Numbered from the stretch's first letter, positions 17,759 through 26,005 are shown. The stretch: DNA of 64,000 nt from Bradyrhizobium sp. 199 (GCF_023073355.1 NZ_JADPJI010000008.1:558001-622000), one strand, 5' to 3'. Program-made: numbers and translations. Notes: generated by a model from the letters alone, not told the origin.

Positions 17759-18697
17759 TTACATCTGCCCCGCGCCGAACGTATTGCAGGCCTGAACCGT
17801 GCCCTGCTGATAGCCGGTCATGAACCACTGCTTGCGTTGCGCGGCCGAGCCATGCGTGAAGGAATCCGGCACGACGCGCCCGGTGGCCTGGCGCTGCAGC
17901 GTGTCGTCGCCGATCGCACTCGCCGTGGTCAGCGCGGCGTCGATGTCGCCGGCCTCGAGGAAGTTCGGACGCTTCTTCGCCTCGCGATTGACCCAGACGC
18001 CGGACAGGCAGTCGGCCTGCAATTCGACCTTCACCTGGAGCGCGTTCGCTTCCGCCTTCGAGCCGGCCTGCTGCTGCAGCCGCGTCACGCGCGGAATGAT
18101 GCCGAGCAGGTTCTGGATGTGATGGCCGGCTTCATGCGCGATGATGTAGGCGGTGGTGAAGTTACAGGCGGATTTGCCGGAGCAGCCGCGAAAACGCGTC
18201 TCGACCTCGCGGAAGAAACCCGTGTCGAGGAAGATGGTCCTGTCGGGCGGACAATAGAACGGTCCCATCGCGGACTCTGCGCGGCCGCAGCGCCCGCCAT
18301 TGGTAACGTTGCGGAACAGCACGACCTTCGGACCGGTAAAGGACTGGCCGGAGGCCTGGAAGATTTCGGTCCAGCGGTCGTCGATCTCGCCGAGAATGCC
18401 GGAGATCATGCTGCCCATCTCGTCGGCCGGCGCGCCGCGCTTGGCGTTGGGCGACGACTGGCGATCGGTCTGGTACGACGGCGCCTGGCCGCCGCCGGTC
18501 AGGATCTCGGCGCCGCCGATCAGGATCCGCGGATCGATGCCGAAGGCGTAGCCGACCAGGCCGAGCACGATGATGGTGCCGATGCCGAGCCCGCCGCCGC
18601 CCATGGGCAGGCCGAACCCGCCCCCTCCACCACCGCCGCCACCATCATCGCGACGATCCTCGATGTCGTCGCTGCGGCGGAAATCATCGTAGCGCAT
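17759..18697 (-). CDS. YpfJ-family neutral zinc metallopeptidase
   Basis: A 312-residue membrane-anchored protein of the YpfJ/neutral zinc metallopeptidase family. The N-terminus is acidic and Gly-rich (a run of nine glycines at 19-27), followed by one membrane helix (about 38-52, IGTIIVLGLVGYAFGI). The catalytic domain is extracytoplasmic and carries the zinc motif HEAGHH (188-193) and a third acidic ligand in VELQADCLSGVW. Cysteines in GRCGRAESAMGPFYCP and RGCSGKSACNF may form disulfides. Natural substrates are unknown. It is divergent from ccrM across a 412-base region. Confidence 0.9.
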   Translation of the reverse strand: MRYDDFRRSDDIEDRRDDGGGGGGGGGFGLPMGGGGLGIGTIIVLGLVGYAFGIDPRILIGGAEILTGGGQAPSYQTDRQSSPNAKRGAPADEMGSMISGILGEIDDRWTEIFQASGQSFTGPKVVLFRNVTNGGRCGRAESAMGPFYCPPDRTIFLDTGFFREVETRFRGCSGKSACNFTTAYIIAHEAGHHIQNLLGIIPRVTRLQQQAGSKAEANALQVKVELQADCLSGVWVNREAKKRPNFLEAGDIDAALTTASAIGDDTLQRQATGRVVPDSFTHGSAAQRKQWFMTGYQQGTVQACNTFGAGQM

Positions 18698-19109
18698 GGC
18701 GGGTTTCCCTCAGTCCTCGATTGGCGTCGTTCAGACGCAGGAGCGCGAAAGCTCAACGCGCCACACACGTAAAATTTCCGTTGCCTTTATCAATATCGTG
18801 GTCGGCAAAAATTGCCTAGTGCGGCAACATGCCGATGGCAGCAATTTTTTCCGAGGATCGAGCAATTTTTTCCGAGAGAAATTTGGAGCTCCTTTGAAGC
18901 CTGAGCTTGTCCCGCGCCCCCGGAATTGCAAAACACACTATAAAACGCGGCGAATACGCACGACGACGCACGTGCAAACCGTGACGCGAGGCCTGCTCAC
19001 GACAGCGGCGGGTTAAGTCGATTTTTACTTTGCCGCTTCAATGTAACGGTCAGTCGGTTGTTTGGTCCCGCGTCGCCGACAGCGTCGCCTGAGTCAGAGT
19101 TCTTGAGTC
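18698..19109. promoter_or_regulatory. Long divergent intergenic region before ccrM with repeated GCAATTTTT boxes
   Basis: The 412 bases hold no supported gene but have clear structure. The 16-base box AGCAATTTTTTCCGAG occurs twice as a direct repeat, at 18840-18855 and 18861-18876, exactly 21 bases apart, that is two helical turns. A third core copy lies in inverted orientation inside GGCAAAAATTGCC (18804-18816). Such spacing is what a regulator binding side by side on one DNA face would need. Which of the two flanking genes it controls cannot be told from sequence. Confidence 0.5.
18840..18876. repeat. Tandem 16-bp direct repeat with 21-bp period
   Basis: Two identical copies of AGCAATTTTTTCCGAG start at 18840 and 18861. 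They are AT-rich in a GC-rich genome, and the period equals two turns of B-DNA, which fits a regulatory binding array. Confidence 0.7.
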
Positions 19110-19165
19110 ATGGTAGAGTCGCGTCGCGGGGCGTCTGCAAGGGCGCCCCGCACAAATTTCGAGTC
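19091..19165. promoter_or_regulatory. Cluster of four GANTC (GAGTC) sites at the ccrM start
   Basis: GAGTC lies at 19091-19095, 19105-19109, 19116-19120 and 19161-19165, around the ccrM start codon (ATG at 19110). GANTC is the target of CcrM itself. In Caulobacter the ccrM promoter is shut off when its own GANTC sites become fully methylated (established there). The cluster here suggests the same feedback, though the sites span the start codon rather than only the promoter. Confidence 0.6.
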
Positions 19166-20240
19166 TCCGTCGCATCGTATCATTCTCGGCGATTGCGTCG
19201 CCGAGATGTCGAAGCTTCAGGCAGGTAGCGTCGATCTCGTATTCGCCGATCCGCCCTACAATCTCCAGCTCAAGGGCGATCTCAAGCGCCCCGATGAATC
19301 CCATGTCGACGCCGTCAATGACGACTGGGACAAGTTCGATTCATTCTCCGCCTATGACGATTTCACCCGCGCCTGGCTGCTGGCCGCCCGCCGCGCGATG
19401 AAGCCGTCGGCGACGATCTGGGTGATCGGCTCCTATCACAACATCTTCCGCGTCGGCGCGATCATGCAGGACCTCGGCTTCTGGCTCCTGAACGACATCG
19501 TCTGGCGCAAGACCAATCCGATGCCGAATTTTCGCGGCCGCCGCTTCACCAACGCGCACGAGACCATGATCTGGGCCGCGCGCGACGAAAAGGCCAAGGG
19601 CTACACGTTCAATTACGAGGCGCTGAAGGCCGCCAATGAGGACGTGCAGGCACGCTCCGACTGGCTGATCCCGCTCTGCACCGGCGAGGAGCGCCTCAAG
19701 GGCGCCGACGGCAAGAAGGTGCATCCGACGCAGAAGCCGGAAGGCCTGCTCGCGCGCGTGCTGCTGTCCTCGTCCAAGCCCGGCGATCTCGTGATCGATC
19801 CGTTCAACGGCACCGGCACCACCGGTGCGGTCGCAAAACGTCTCGGCCGCTCCTATATCGGCTTCGAGCGCGACAAGATCTACGCCAAGGCCGCCGAAGC
19901 GCGCATCGCCGCGATCGAGCCGCTCCCGGAGGCAAGCCTCGCCCCGTTCATGACCGCGCGCGAAGCGCCGCGGGTGGCGTTCTCCGAGCTGATCGAGCGC
20001 GGCATGATCATGCCCGGTACCAAGCTGTTCGACGCCAAGAAGAAGCTCGGCGCATTGGTGCGCGCCGACGGCGCCATCATGTTCGGCGACAAGGTCGGCT
20101 CGATTCACCGCATCGGCGCGGTGGCGCAAGGCGCGCAGGCCTGCAACGGCTGGACGTTCTGGCACATCGAGACCAAGAAGGGTCTCAAGCTGATCGACGA
20201 GTTGCGCGCCGAAATCCGCGCCGGCATGGCGGCGCTGTAG
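19110..20240 (+). CDS. ccrM: Cell-cycle adenine DNA methyltransferase CcrM (GANTC)
   Basis: Beta-class N6-adenine methyltransferase that in alphaproteobacteria methylates GANTC and couples gene expression to replication. The 376-residue protein has the catalytic motif DPPY (47-50) near the N-terminus, the target-recognition region with WRKTNPMPNFRGRRFTNAHE, the SAM-binding motif DPFNGTGTTGAVAKRLGR and a C-terminal ~110-residue domain (RVAFSELIERGMIMPGTKLF...DGAIMFGDKVGSIHR) that sets CcrM apart from short type II enzymes such as HinfI. No restriction gene is present, so it is solitary. GANTC sites cluster at its start. Confidence 0.96.
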   Translation: MVESRRGASARAPRTNFESPSHRIILGDCVAEMSKLQAGSVDLVFADPPYNLQLKGDLKRPDESHVDAVNDDWDKFDSFSAYDDFTRAWLLAARRAMKPSATIWVIGSYHNIFRVGAIMQDLGFWLLNDIVWRKTNPMPNFRGRRFTNAHETMIWAARDEKAKGYTFNYEALKAANEDVQARSDWLIPLCTGEERLKGADGKKVHPTQKPEGLLARVLLSSSKPGDLVIDPFNGTGTTGAVAKRLGRSYIGFERDKIYAKAAEARIAAIEPLPEASLAPFMTAREAPRVAFSELIERGMIMPGTKLFDAKKKLGALVRADGAIMFGDKVGSIHRIGAVAQGAQACNGWTFWHIETKKGLKLIDELRAEIRAGMAAL

Positions 20241-20322
20241 TTTCCTCGCTTCGGTCATTGATTGCCGCCACCATCAGGACTAGAGTCCCCCTATCAGCCT
20301 CCGTCCTGACGGGCCGGCTCCG

Positions 20323-20649
20323 ATGCGACGACAGTCCGAAACATTGCTGTTGGTGCCGCTGCTGCCGATCTTCCTGGTCGGCATGTTTCCGATGTTCCTG
20401 ATAGCCCTGCTCGGACTCTTCGGTCTCGCGCTGTTCGGCGTGCTGGTGATCTGCGTCGGGCTTGCCAGCAGCAACGAGGCTCACGACAATTTCAATCACG
20501 ACGTCATCGTTCACGGCTATTCGCGCGGATCGGAGCGCAAGGCGCGGGCCGGCGACATGCATCTTGCCGCACGGCTCGGGTTGCGCCTGGAGGCGGTCGG
20601 CGCGGCGATGGTCATCACGGCGGCGATCGGCCTTTGTTACCCCGGCTGA
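20323..20649 (+). CDS. Small integral membrane protein of unknown function
   Basis: A 108-residue protein without recognised family. Residues 8-48 form two closely spaced hydrophobic helices (LLLVPLLPIFLVGMF, FLIALLGLFGLALFG and onward), then a polar middle part with SSNEAHDNFNHDV, and a third hydrophobic stretch near the C-terminus (EAVGAAMVITAAIGLCY). The ATG at 20323 is the first in frame after the ccrM stop. Codon use is normal for the genome. It could be an orphan membrane protein restricted to this lineage. Confidence 0.6.
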   Translation: MRRQSETLLLVPLLPIFLVGMFPMFLIALLGLFGLALFGVLVICVGLASSNEAHDNFNHDVIVHGYSRGSERKARAGDMHLAARLGLRLEAVGAAMVITAAIGLCYPG

Positions 20650-20780
20650 TCTGCGCAGGGCGCAGATACCGCCCGGCAAACTCGGCGGTTGCTCTCCCTC
20701 AGAAGGTTCGGCAAGAGAAGACGACCCCGCGGCGATGACGCTGCGTTCGCTCTCGGCAAGAAACACTGGGGAGATCTATA

Positions 20781-21467
20781 ATGCTCAAATTCTATTTCAA
20801 CGGTTCGCCGAACCCGACCAAGGTCGCGCTCTACCTCGAAGAGTCCGGCCTGCCCTACGAACCGGTGAAGATCGACACCCGCACGGGCGAGCAATTCAAG
20901 GCGGACTATTTGAAGATCAACCCGAACGCCAAGGTGCCGGCGATCGATGACGATGGGACGATCGTGTTCGATTCGAACGCCATCCTGCTCTACCTCGCCG
21001 AGAAGACCGGCAAGTTCCTGCCCTCAGCCAGCGTGCGCGGCGAGACGCTGTCATGGCTGATGTTCATCGCGACCGGCGTCGGGCCGTATTCGGGCCAGGC
21101 GGTGCACTTCAAGCATTTTGCGCCGAAGGACCAGAACCACGACTACGCCCATAATCGCTACCAGTACGAGACCGATCGCCACTACAAGATTCTCGACAGC
21201 CACCTGAAGGGCAGCCGCTACATGGTCGGCGGTAGCTATTCGATCGTCGACATGGCGCTGTGGGGCTGGGCGCGGATGCTGCCGTTCAAGCTAGGCGACG
21301 ACGCCTTTGCGCGATACCCGAACGTGAAGCAGTTGGTGGACGAGATCTCGGCGCGCCCGGCGGCGGCGCGCGCGATTGCCCTGAAGGACAAGTTCACCTT
21401 CAAGGCCGAGATGGACGATGAGGCGAGAGCCAACATGTTCAAGCACATGACGACCAAGGTCGCCTGA
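20781..21467 (+). CDS. Glutathione S-transferase (YfcG/YghU-like)
   Basis: Cytoplasmic thiol transferase with an N-terminal thioredoxin-like domain (FYFNGSPNPTKVALYLEESG, then the cis-proline NAKVPAIDDDG and DSNAILLYLAEK) and an all-helical C-terminal domain with GSYSIVDMALWGWARMLPF. The 228 residues and the NPTKV active-site segment resemble nu-class enzymes (YfcG/YghU) that act as disulfide-bond reductases with glutathione. A GGGGAG ribosome site lies 8 bases before the ATG at 20781. A strong terminator follows at 21486, so this is a single-gene unit. Confidence 0.92.
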   Translation: MLKFYFNGSPNPTKVALYLEESGLPYEPVKIDTRTGEQFKADYLKINPNAKVPAIDDDGTIVFDSNAILLYLAEKTGKFLPSASVRGETLSWLMFIATGVGPYSGQAVHFKHFAPKDQNHDYAHNRYQYETDRHYKILDSHLKGSRYMVGGSYSIVDMALWGWARMLPFKLGDDAFARYPNVKQLVDEISARPAAARAIALKDKFTFKAEMDDEARANMFKHMTTKVA

Positions 21468-21485
21468 TCGCGCCACGCCGCAATG

Positions 21486-21520
21486 AAGGGCCACGCGCTT
21501 GCGCGTGGCCCTTTGCTTTT
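21486..21520 (+). terminator. Factor-independent terminator after the GST gene
   Basis: A 13-bp perfect stem (AAGGGCCACGCGC / GCGCGTGGCCCTT) with a two-base loop is followed by T-rich TGCTTTT. It starts 19 bases after the GST stop codon. Confidence 0.85.
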
Positions 21521-21524
21521 CAGT

Positions 21525-21904
21525 TCAGGCGGCGTGGACCGAGTTCAGGAACTTCCTCACCTCGAGCTTGAGGCGGTTGCTGTCGGCCGACAGCAAGCGC
21601 GCCGAGAGCACCTGCGAGGAGGCTGAGCCGGTCTCGGACGCCTCACGCTGCACGTCACCAATATTGTCGAGACGCGCTGGGTGCCCGGAGCGGCCTGCAG
21701 CACGTTACGCGAGATTTCCTGCGTGGCCGCGCCTGCTGCTCCACCGCGCCCGCGACCGCAGAGGAGATCTCCGACAGTCGCTCGATGGTGCCGCTGATCT
21801 CCCTGATGGCGCCGACCGACTGCTCGGTGGCGGCCTGGATGGTCGCGGTCTGCTGCCCGATCTCGCCGGTCGCCTTAGCCGGTTGCGCCACTCCTATGCG
21901 CAAA
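21525..21904 (-). pseudogene. Remnant of a methyl-accepting chemotaxis protein
   Basis: Only the C-terminal signalling part of a chemoreceptor is left, and its frame is broken at least twice. Reading from 21903 down gives AKATGEIGQQTATIQAATEQ and VGAIREISGTIERLSEISSA, standard receptor hairpin sequence, up to VEQQ. The family sequence then continues in another frame (ATQEISRNVLQAAPGTQRVS) and in a third (ASETGSASSQVLSARLLSAD, then NRLKLEVRKFLNSVHAA and the stop at 21525-21527). Sensor, membrane helices and HAMP domain are absent, so the gene cannot be functional. Confidence 0.88.
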
Positions 21905-22005
21905 GCGCGCGGCCCTATGCAGATGTCTCCATGGGGCGCGCTGATGCGTGCGTATCAGGCGGTGGCCTGCTTGCAATTTGCGGCCCCGATCCCTCCCCTC
22001 TATTT

Positions 22006-22221
22006 TCATCTTCGCGGGGTGGGCATCTTCAGCTCATACTCGACCTCCGAACGGGTCATCCCGCAGTCCTGAAGCTCCCGCTCGCTCATGGCGGCGAGTT
22101 GGCAGCGCTGGCGAGAGCGCCGCCGTCGGATCCGGACGGTCTCCGCCAGCGTTCGCCAGACCGACACGGCCCATGCAAATCGAGACGGACGCCGCCAGTT
22201 GGCAGACCAGATGGCGCTCAA
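22006..22221 (-). CDS. DUF1127 small protein (YjiS-like)
   Basis: A 71-residue protein with the DUF1127 signature at its C-terminal half: a basic stretch (RIRRRRSRQRCQLAAMSERE) followed by LQDCGMTRSEVEYEL. DUF1127 proteins are small, Arg-rich and in several alphaproteobacteria are induced by stress or affect phosphate and carbon metabolism, in some cases through RNA binding. The gene begins 4 bases after the stop of the NTF2-like gene on the same strand and is probably co-transcribed with it. Confidence 0.78.
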   Translation of the reverse strand: MSAIWSANWRRPSRFAWAVSVWRTLAETVRIRRRRSRQRCQLAAMSERELQDCGMTRSEVEYELKMPTPRR

Positions 22222-22225
22222 GCCG

Positions 22226-22669
22226 TCAGCCCGCGGCCCGCGCGGCCGTTTGCGGAAACGGGCCCAGCGCCCTCTCGGTCAGGATGGAGTCGCAGTACTC
22301 GCGGATTTCCTTGATCTTGCCGTCCTCGAGACGAAACACCAGGCAATAGTCGTTGTCGTAGCGCACGCCCTCAGGCGTGACGTTGTCGCCCTTGGCCTCC
22401 ACGACGACCACATCGCCGTCGGCGATGAAGCGGTGCGCGACCGTGCGCGTGCGGTCGCGCAGGCGGGTGCGCACATAGCCGTGCAGATCGTTGAGGATCG
22501 CCTCCTTGCCCGCAAAGGTGCGCGACCAGGAATATTGGCCGGTCACGACCCATTTGGCATCCTCGGCAAGGCTTGTGGTGAACAGGGCGCGATCGCGCGC
22601 GGCCGGATCGGGATTGGCGGCGGCGGCGAAAATATCCTGCATCAGTCTCTTGTTGGCGCTCGCGCTCAT
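22226..22669 (-). CDS. NTF2-like/SnoaL-type protein
   Basis: A 147-residue alpha+beta cone-fold protein of the NTF2-like superfamily; members are small enzymes or ligand binders. Visible features are the N-terminal helix, SLAEDAKWVVTGQYSWSRTF (a W-x-G type strand), FAGKEAILNDLHGYV, HRFIADGDVVVVEAKGDN and the final strand pair YCLVFRLEDGKIKEIREYCD with the acidic pair common in SnoaL-like proteins. It is transcribed divergently from a LysR regulator 90 bases away, which probably controls it. The substrate is unknown. Confidence 0.85.
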   Translation of the reverse strand: MSASANKRLMQDIFAAAANPDPAARDRALFTTSLAEDAKWVVTGQYSWSRTFAGKEAILNDLHGYVRTRLRDRTRTVAHRFIADGDVVVVEAKGDNVTPEGVRYDNDYCLVFRLEDGKIKEIREYCDSILTERALGPFPQTAARAAG

Positions 22670-22729
22670 GGCGACATCTCCTTTGGTGAGAACGCGGAGA
22701 GCATCGCCGGCCGATCTGCATTCTTCAAA

Positions 22730-22755
22730 TCGATACTAAATATGATATGTATTCA
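22730..22755. promoter_or_regulatory. AT-rich dyad between the NTF2-like and LysR genes
   Basis: In a short divergent spacer lies ATAC (22733-22736) and, 12 bases on, GTAT (22749-22752), with AT-rich DNA between. LysR regulators bind interrupted dyads in exactly this position, overlapping their own promoter. The spacing is longer than the commonest N7-N11, so the assignment is tentative. Confidence 0.35.
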
Positions 22756-22759
22756 CGTC

Positions 22760-23683
22760 ATGAATTTGAATTCGCTTGACCTCAACCTGCTGACCGCACT
22801 CGACGCATTGCTGCGCGAGGCCAGCGTCAGTCGCGCCGCGCTCCGGATGGGCCTGTCCCAGCCGGCAGCCAGCCATGCGTTGCAGCGCCTGCGCGACATT
22901 CTCGGCGATCCGCTGCTGGTGCGCACCGGCGCGCGCATGGAGCTGACGCCGCGGGCGCAGGCCCTGCGCGCGCCGCTCGCTCAGGCGCTCGACCAGGTAC
23001 GCGGACTGTTCGTGCCCGACGATTTCGACGCGGCACGCAGCGAGCGGCAATTCCGCCTGATGATGCCGGACCTGGCGGTCGAGCTGCTGATGCCGCCGCT
23101 GATGGAGAAGGTGACGCGTCTTGCGCCCAACGTCCGCATCGACGTGGTGCCGTGGCGGGGACCTGCGATCTTCCACACCGAGTTCGCCCGCACCATCGAC
23201 CTCGTGATCTCGATCGGCAATGCCTTCAAGGGGTTTCACCGCCAATTGCTCTATACCGATAGTGACGCGCTGGCAGTCCGGCGCGGCCATCCCATCGGCA
23301 CCAAGCTGAAACGGCGCGAGGCGTTCCTGGCCGCACGCCATGTCGGCGTAGTCATCCGCGGCCAGCCCGAGGATCTCATCGACACTTGGCTGCGGGCCAA
23401 GGGCATCGAGCGGCACATCGCGCTGGTCGTGTCAGGCTATCTTGAAGCGCTGCACGTCGCGGCCCGTACCGACCTCGTCGCCTTCGTGCCGCGCCGGTTG
23501 ATCGCAGCACTGTCGAAACAGCTCGGGCTCCTCGCGGTGAGGCCGCCGCTCGACCCAGGAATCGACGAGCAGTTCATGTTCCATCCGACCCGCGCGCAGA
23601 TGGATCCCGGCTCAATTTGGTTGCGGCGGCTGATGCTGGAAACGGGACGGGAGTTGGAGAAGGCCACGCGCAAGCTCTCGTAG
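22760..23683 (+). CDS. LysR-family transcriptional regulator
   Basis: A 307-residue LysR regulator. The N-terminal helix-turn-helix lies at residues 22-50 (ASVSRAALRMGLSQPAASHA then LQRLRDILGDPLLVR), and the C-terminal periplasmic-binding-like effector domain starts with FRLMMPDLAVELLMPPLMEK. The effector domain resembles the NodD/NahR-type subgroup, but no nod-box gene is near and I do not call it NodD. The start ATG at 22760 is preferred; an in-frame ATG at 22742 would add six residues. The likely target is the divergent NTF2-like/DUF1127 pair, and possibly itself. Confidence 0.9.
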   Translation: MNLNSLDLNLLTALDALLREASVSRAALRMGLSQPAASHALQRLRDILGDPLLVRTGARMELTPRAQALRAPLAQALDQVRGLFVPDDFDAARSERQFRLMMPDLAVELLMPPLMEKVTRLAPNVRIDVVPWRGPAIFHTEFARTIDLVISIGNAFKGFHRQLLYTDSDALAVRRGHPIGTKLKRREAFLAARHVGVVIRGQPEDLIDTWLRAKGIERHIALVVSGYLEALHVAARTDLVAFVPRRLIAALSKQLGLLAVRPPLDPGIDEQFMFHPTRAQMDPGSIWLRRLMLETGRELEKATRKLS

Positions 23684-23688
23684 CTGCT

Positions 23689-23776
23689 GTAGGGTGGGCA
23701 AAGCGAAGCGTGCCCACCATCTGTCTCGATCGGAAGAGAACGTGAGCACGTCGCTGCGCGCCTTTGTCCACCCTAC
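23689..23776. repeat. Palindromic repeat with GTAGGGTGG/CCACCCTAC ends
   Basis: Inverted ends GTAGGGTGG (23689-23697) and CCACCCTAC (23768-23776) enclose CAAAGCGAAGCGTGCCCACC and its partial complement. The core is shared in opposite orientation with the element at 3353-3532. It lies between the LysR gene and the second GST gene (convergent). Confidence 0.7.
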
Positions 23777-23790
23777 GAAGCCGGCGTGTT

Positions 23791-24411
23791 TTACGCCTTC
23801 TGCGCGTCCATCACCTTGCGCACCGCGGGCCGATCCGACATGCGCTTGAAATAGTCGGCGATCTTCGGCGTGGCGTTGATATCGACGCTGTCGCCTTCGA
23901 GCCAGGTCGAGAGCGTGTAGAGATAGGGATCGCAGATCGTGAACTGATCGCCCATCACCCAGGGCCCACGAAACATCTTCTGCTCGATCAGGGAGAAGCA
24001 GGCGGCCATGGTCTTCGGGACCATCGCCTTCATGTCGGCGAACGAGCTCTCCTGCGTCGCCCAGCGCGCACCGCGCATCTTGTGGGCATGGTTGATGTGC
24101 ACGGTCGAGCAGAGATAGGAGTTGAACGACTGCACCTGGGCGAAGTCGAAGGGATCGTCGAGCGGCGCGAGCTTCGACTTGGGAAAGGTCTGCGCGAGGT
24201 AAGCCAGCATCGCCGGCGTCTCGGTGAGGACGCCGCGATCGGTCACTAGCGCCGGCACGCGGCCCTTCGGGTTGATCGCGAGATAGTCCGGGCTGGTCTG
24301 CTGGTTGTCCTTGAAGCTCAGCCGTTCAGCCGTGTAGTCGGCGCCGGCCTCCTCCAGGGTGATGTAGGTGGCGAGCGCACAGGTGCCGGTGGCGTAGTAC
24401 AGCTTGAGCAT
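23791..24411 (-). CDS. Glutathione S-transferase (beta-like)
   Basis: A 206-residue GST. The N-terminal thioredoxin-like domain starts with MLKLYYATGTCALATYITLE, where the Cys in the G-T-C-A motif matches the active-site cysteine of beta-class bacterial GSTs; the cis-proline motif is GRVPALVTDRG and is followed by ETPAMLAYLAQTFP. The C-terminal domain contains MGDQFTICDPYLYTLSTWLE. I chose the ATG at 24411; the in-frame ATG four codons earlier gives a non-family N-terminus. Possible roles are detoxification or glutathione-dependent reduction; no substrate is evident. Confidence 0.92.
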   Translation of the reverse strand: MLKLYYATGTCALATYITLEEAGADYTAERLSFKDNQQTSPDYLAINPKGRVPALVTDRGVLTETPAMLAYLAQTFPKSKLAPLDDPFDFAQVQSFNSYLCSTVHINHAHKMRGARWATQESSFADMKAMVPKTMAACFSLIEQKMFRGPWVMGDQFTICDPYLYTLSTWLEGDSVDINATPKIADYFKRMSDRPAVRKVMDAQKA

Positions 24412-24537
24412 GGCGGACCTCATGGAGGAAAACCAGAGGTTAACGGCCCCCCGCCGCGCCGTCCATAGCCGACCTCTTCGCAGTTGCCCACCGCCGCCCG
24501 GCGTGCCAAGACGCCGTCAACCGGAGGGGATTTTGTC

Positions 24538-25818
24538 ATGACCGTACTCATCGCCGGTGGCGGCATCGGCGGGCTGACGCTTGCGCTCAGCCTGCACCAG
24601 ATCGGCATTCCCGTAAAACTGTTCGAGAGCGTCGCCGAGTTGAAGCCGCTCGGCGTCGGCATCAACGTGCTGCCGCATGCGGTGCGCGAACTGATCGAGC
24701 TCGGCCTGATGGACAGACTGGACGCCAGCGGCGTGCGGACGCGCGAGCTCGCCTATTTCTCCAAGCACGGCAATCCGATCTGGAGCGAGCCGCGCGGGCT
24801 CGAAGCCGGCTACAAATGGCCGCAATTCTCGATCCATCGCGGCACGCTGCAGCAGCTCCTGCTCGACACCGCCATCGAGCGGCTCGGCCGCGAGAACATC
24901 CTCACCAGCCATCATCTGACCGGTTGGACCGAGACGGCCGCCGGCATTCGCGCCGACTTCATCGACAGGGCAACCGGCAAGGCCGCAGGGACTTTCGACG
25001 GGGCAATCCTTATCGCCGCCGACGGCATCCATTCCGCGGCGCGCGAAAAGCTCTATCCCAATGAAGGCCCGCCGCTCTGGAACGGCCGCATCCTCTGGCG
25101 CGGCGTCACGCCGGCAAAAGCCTTCCTCACCGGCCGCACCATGATCATGGCCGGACACGAGATCCTGAAATTCGTCTGCTATCCGATCTCGAAGGAGCCG
25201 GATGCCGAAGGCAACCATCTGATCAACTGGGTCGCCGAGCGCCACATGCCGCCGACTTATCAGTGGCGGCGCGAGGACTATAACCGTACCGCGCGCCTGG
25301 AAGAGTTTCTGCCCTGGTTCGAGAGTTGGCAGTTCGACTGGCTCGACGTGCCTGGTCTGATCAAGAACTGCCCGCACGCCTACGAATATCCGCTGGTCGA
25401 CCGCGATCCGGTGTCGCAATGGACCTTTGGCAAGGTCACGCTGATGGGCGATGCCGCGCACCCGATGTATCCGATCGGATCGAACGGCGCCTCGCAGGCG
25501 ATCCTCGATGCCCGCACCATCACTCGCGAGATGCTCGCTCATGGACCGACGAGCGCGGCGCTACTCGCCTATGAGGCCGAGCGCCGGCCCGCGACCACCA
25601 ACCTCGTCCTGCTCAACCGCAAGAACGGTCCCGAACAGGTGATGCAGCTCGTCGAGGAACGCGCGCCCGACGGCTACAACGTCGTCACCGACGTGCTGTC
25701 GCAGCAGGAGCTGGAGGATGTTGCCGCCAACTACAAGCGCGTCGCGGGTTTCCAGGTGGAAGCACTGAACGCGAAGCCGCCGATCGTGAGCAAGGATGCG
25801 CGGCGGGTGGGAGCGTGA
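24538..25818 (+). CDS. FAD-dependent aromatic monooxygenase-like protein (PhzS type)
   Basis: A 426-residue class A flavoprotein monooxygenase. The FAD/NAD motif GGGIGGLTLALSLHQIGI begins at residue 7, and the second FAD motif GDAAHPMYPIGSNGASQAIL begins at residue 304; the middle DGAILIAADGIHSAAR carries the DG motif. The sequence is close to flavin-dependent oxidoreductases related to PhzS and salicylate hydroxylase, so hydroxylation of an aromatic acid is likely, substrate unknown. The ATG at 24538 has a GGAGGGG ribosome site 7 bases upstream. It stands alone. Confidence 0.9.
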   Translation: MTVLIAGGGIGGLTLALSLHQIGIPVKLFESVAELKPLGVGINVLPHAVRELIELGLMDRLDASGVRTRELAYFSKHGNPIWSEPRGLEAGYKWPQFSIHRGTLQQLLLDTAIERLGRENILTSHHLTGWTETAAGIRADFIDRATGKAAGTFDGAILIAADGIHSAAREKLYPNEGPPLWNGRILWRGVTPAKAFLTGRTMIMAGHEILKFVCYPISKEPDAEGNHLINWVAERHMPPTYQWRREDYNRTARLEEFLPWFESWQFDWLDVPGLIKNCPHAYEYPLVDRDPVSQWTFGKVTLMGDAAHPMYPIGSNGASQAILDARTITREMLAHGPTSAALLAYEAERRPATTNLVLLNRKNGPEQVMQLVEERAPDGYNVVTDVLSQQELEDVAANYKRVAGFQVEALNAKPPIVSKDARRVGA

Positions 25819-25847
25819 GTTAGCCACTCATCGAGCCGCGTGCTCCT

Positions 25848-25998
25848 CTTCACCTCGCCCCGCTTGCGGGGAGAGGTCGGATTGCATGGAAGATGCAATC
25901 CGGGTGAAGGGGTAGGTCTTTCGACAATCTTACATGCGGAGAGAGGCCCCTCACCCCACCCTCTCCCCGTAAGAACGGGGCGAGTGAGCGAGAGAGGT
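25848..25998. repeat. Intergenic repeat, CTCGCCCCGCTTGCGGGGAGAGG family
   Basis: The element begins with CACCTCGCCCCGCTTGCGGG, continues with GCATGGAAGATGCAATCC (an inverted pair) and GGGTGAAGGGGTAGG, and ends with CCCTCTCCCCGTAAGAACGG. It lies between convergent genes and can fold into several hairpins. It is the fullest copy in this window of a family with partial copies at 11018, 13996 and 16858. Confidence 0.65.
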
Positions 25999-26005
25999 GT
26001 ACCAC

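Noticed and set aside
22088..22759. Long N-terminal extension of the LysR regulator
   Set aside because: The extension runs antisense through the NTF2-like gene and into DUF1127; the family N-terminus begins at 22760.
22760..23683. Possible nodD
   Set aside because: The effector domain is only broadly NodD/NahR-like, and no nod genes or nod box lie near; called only as LysR family.
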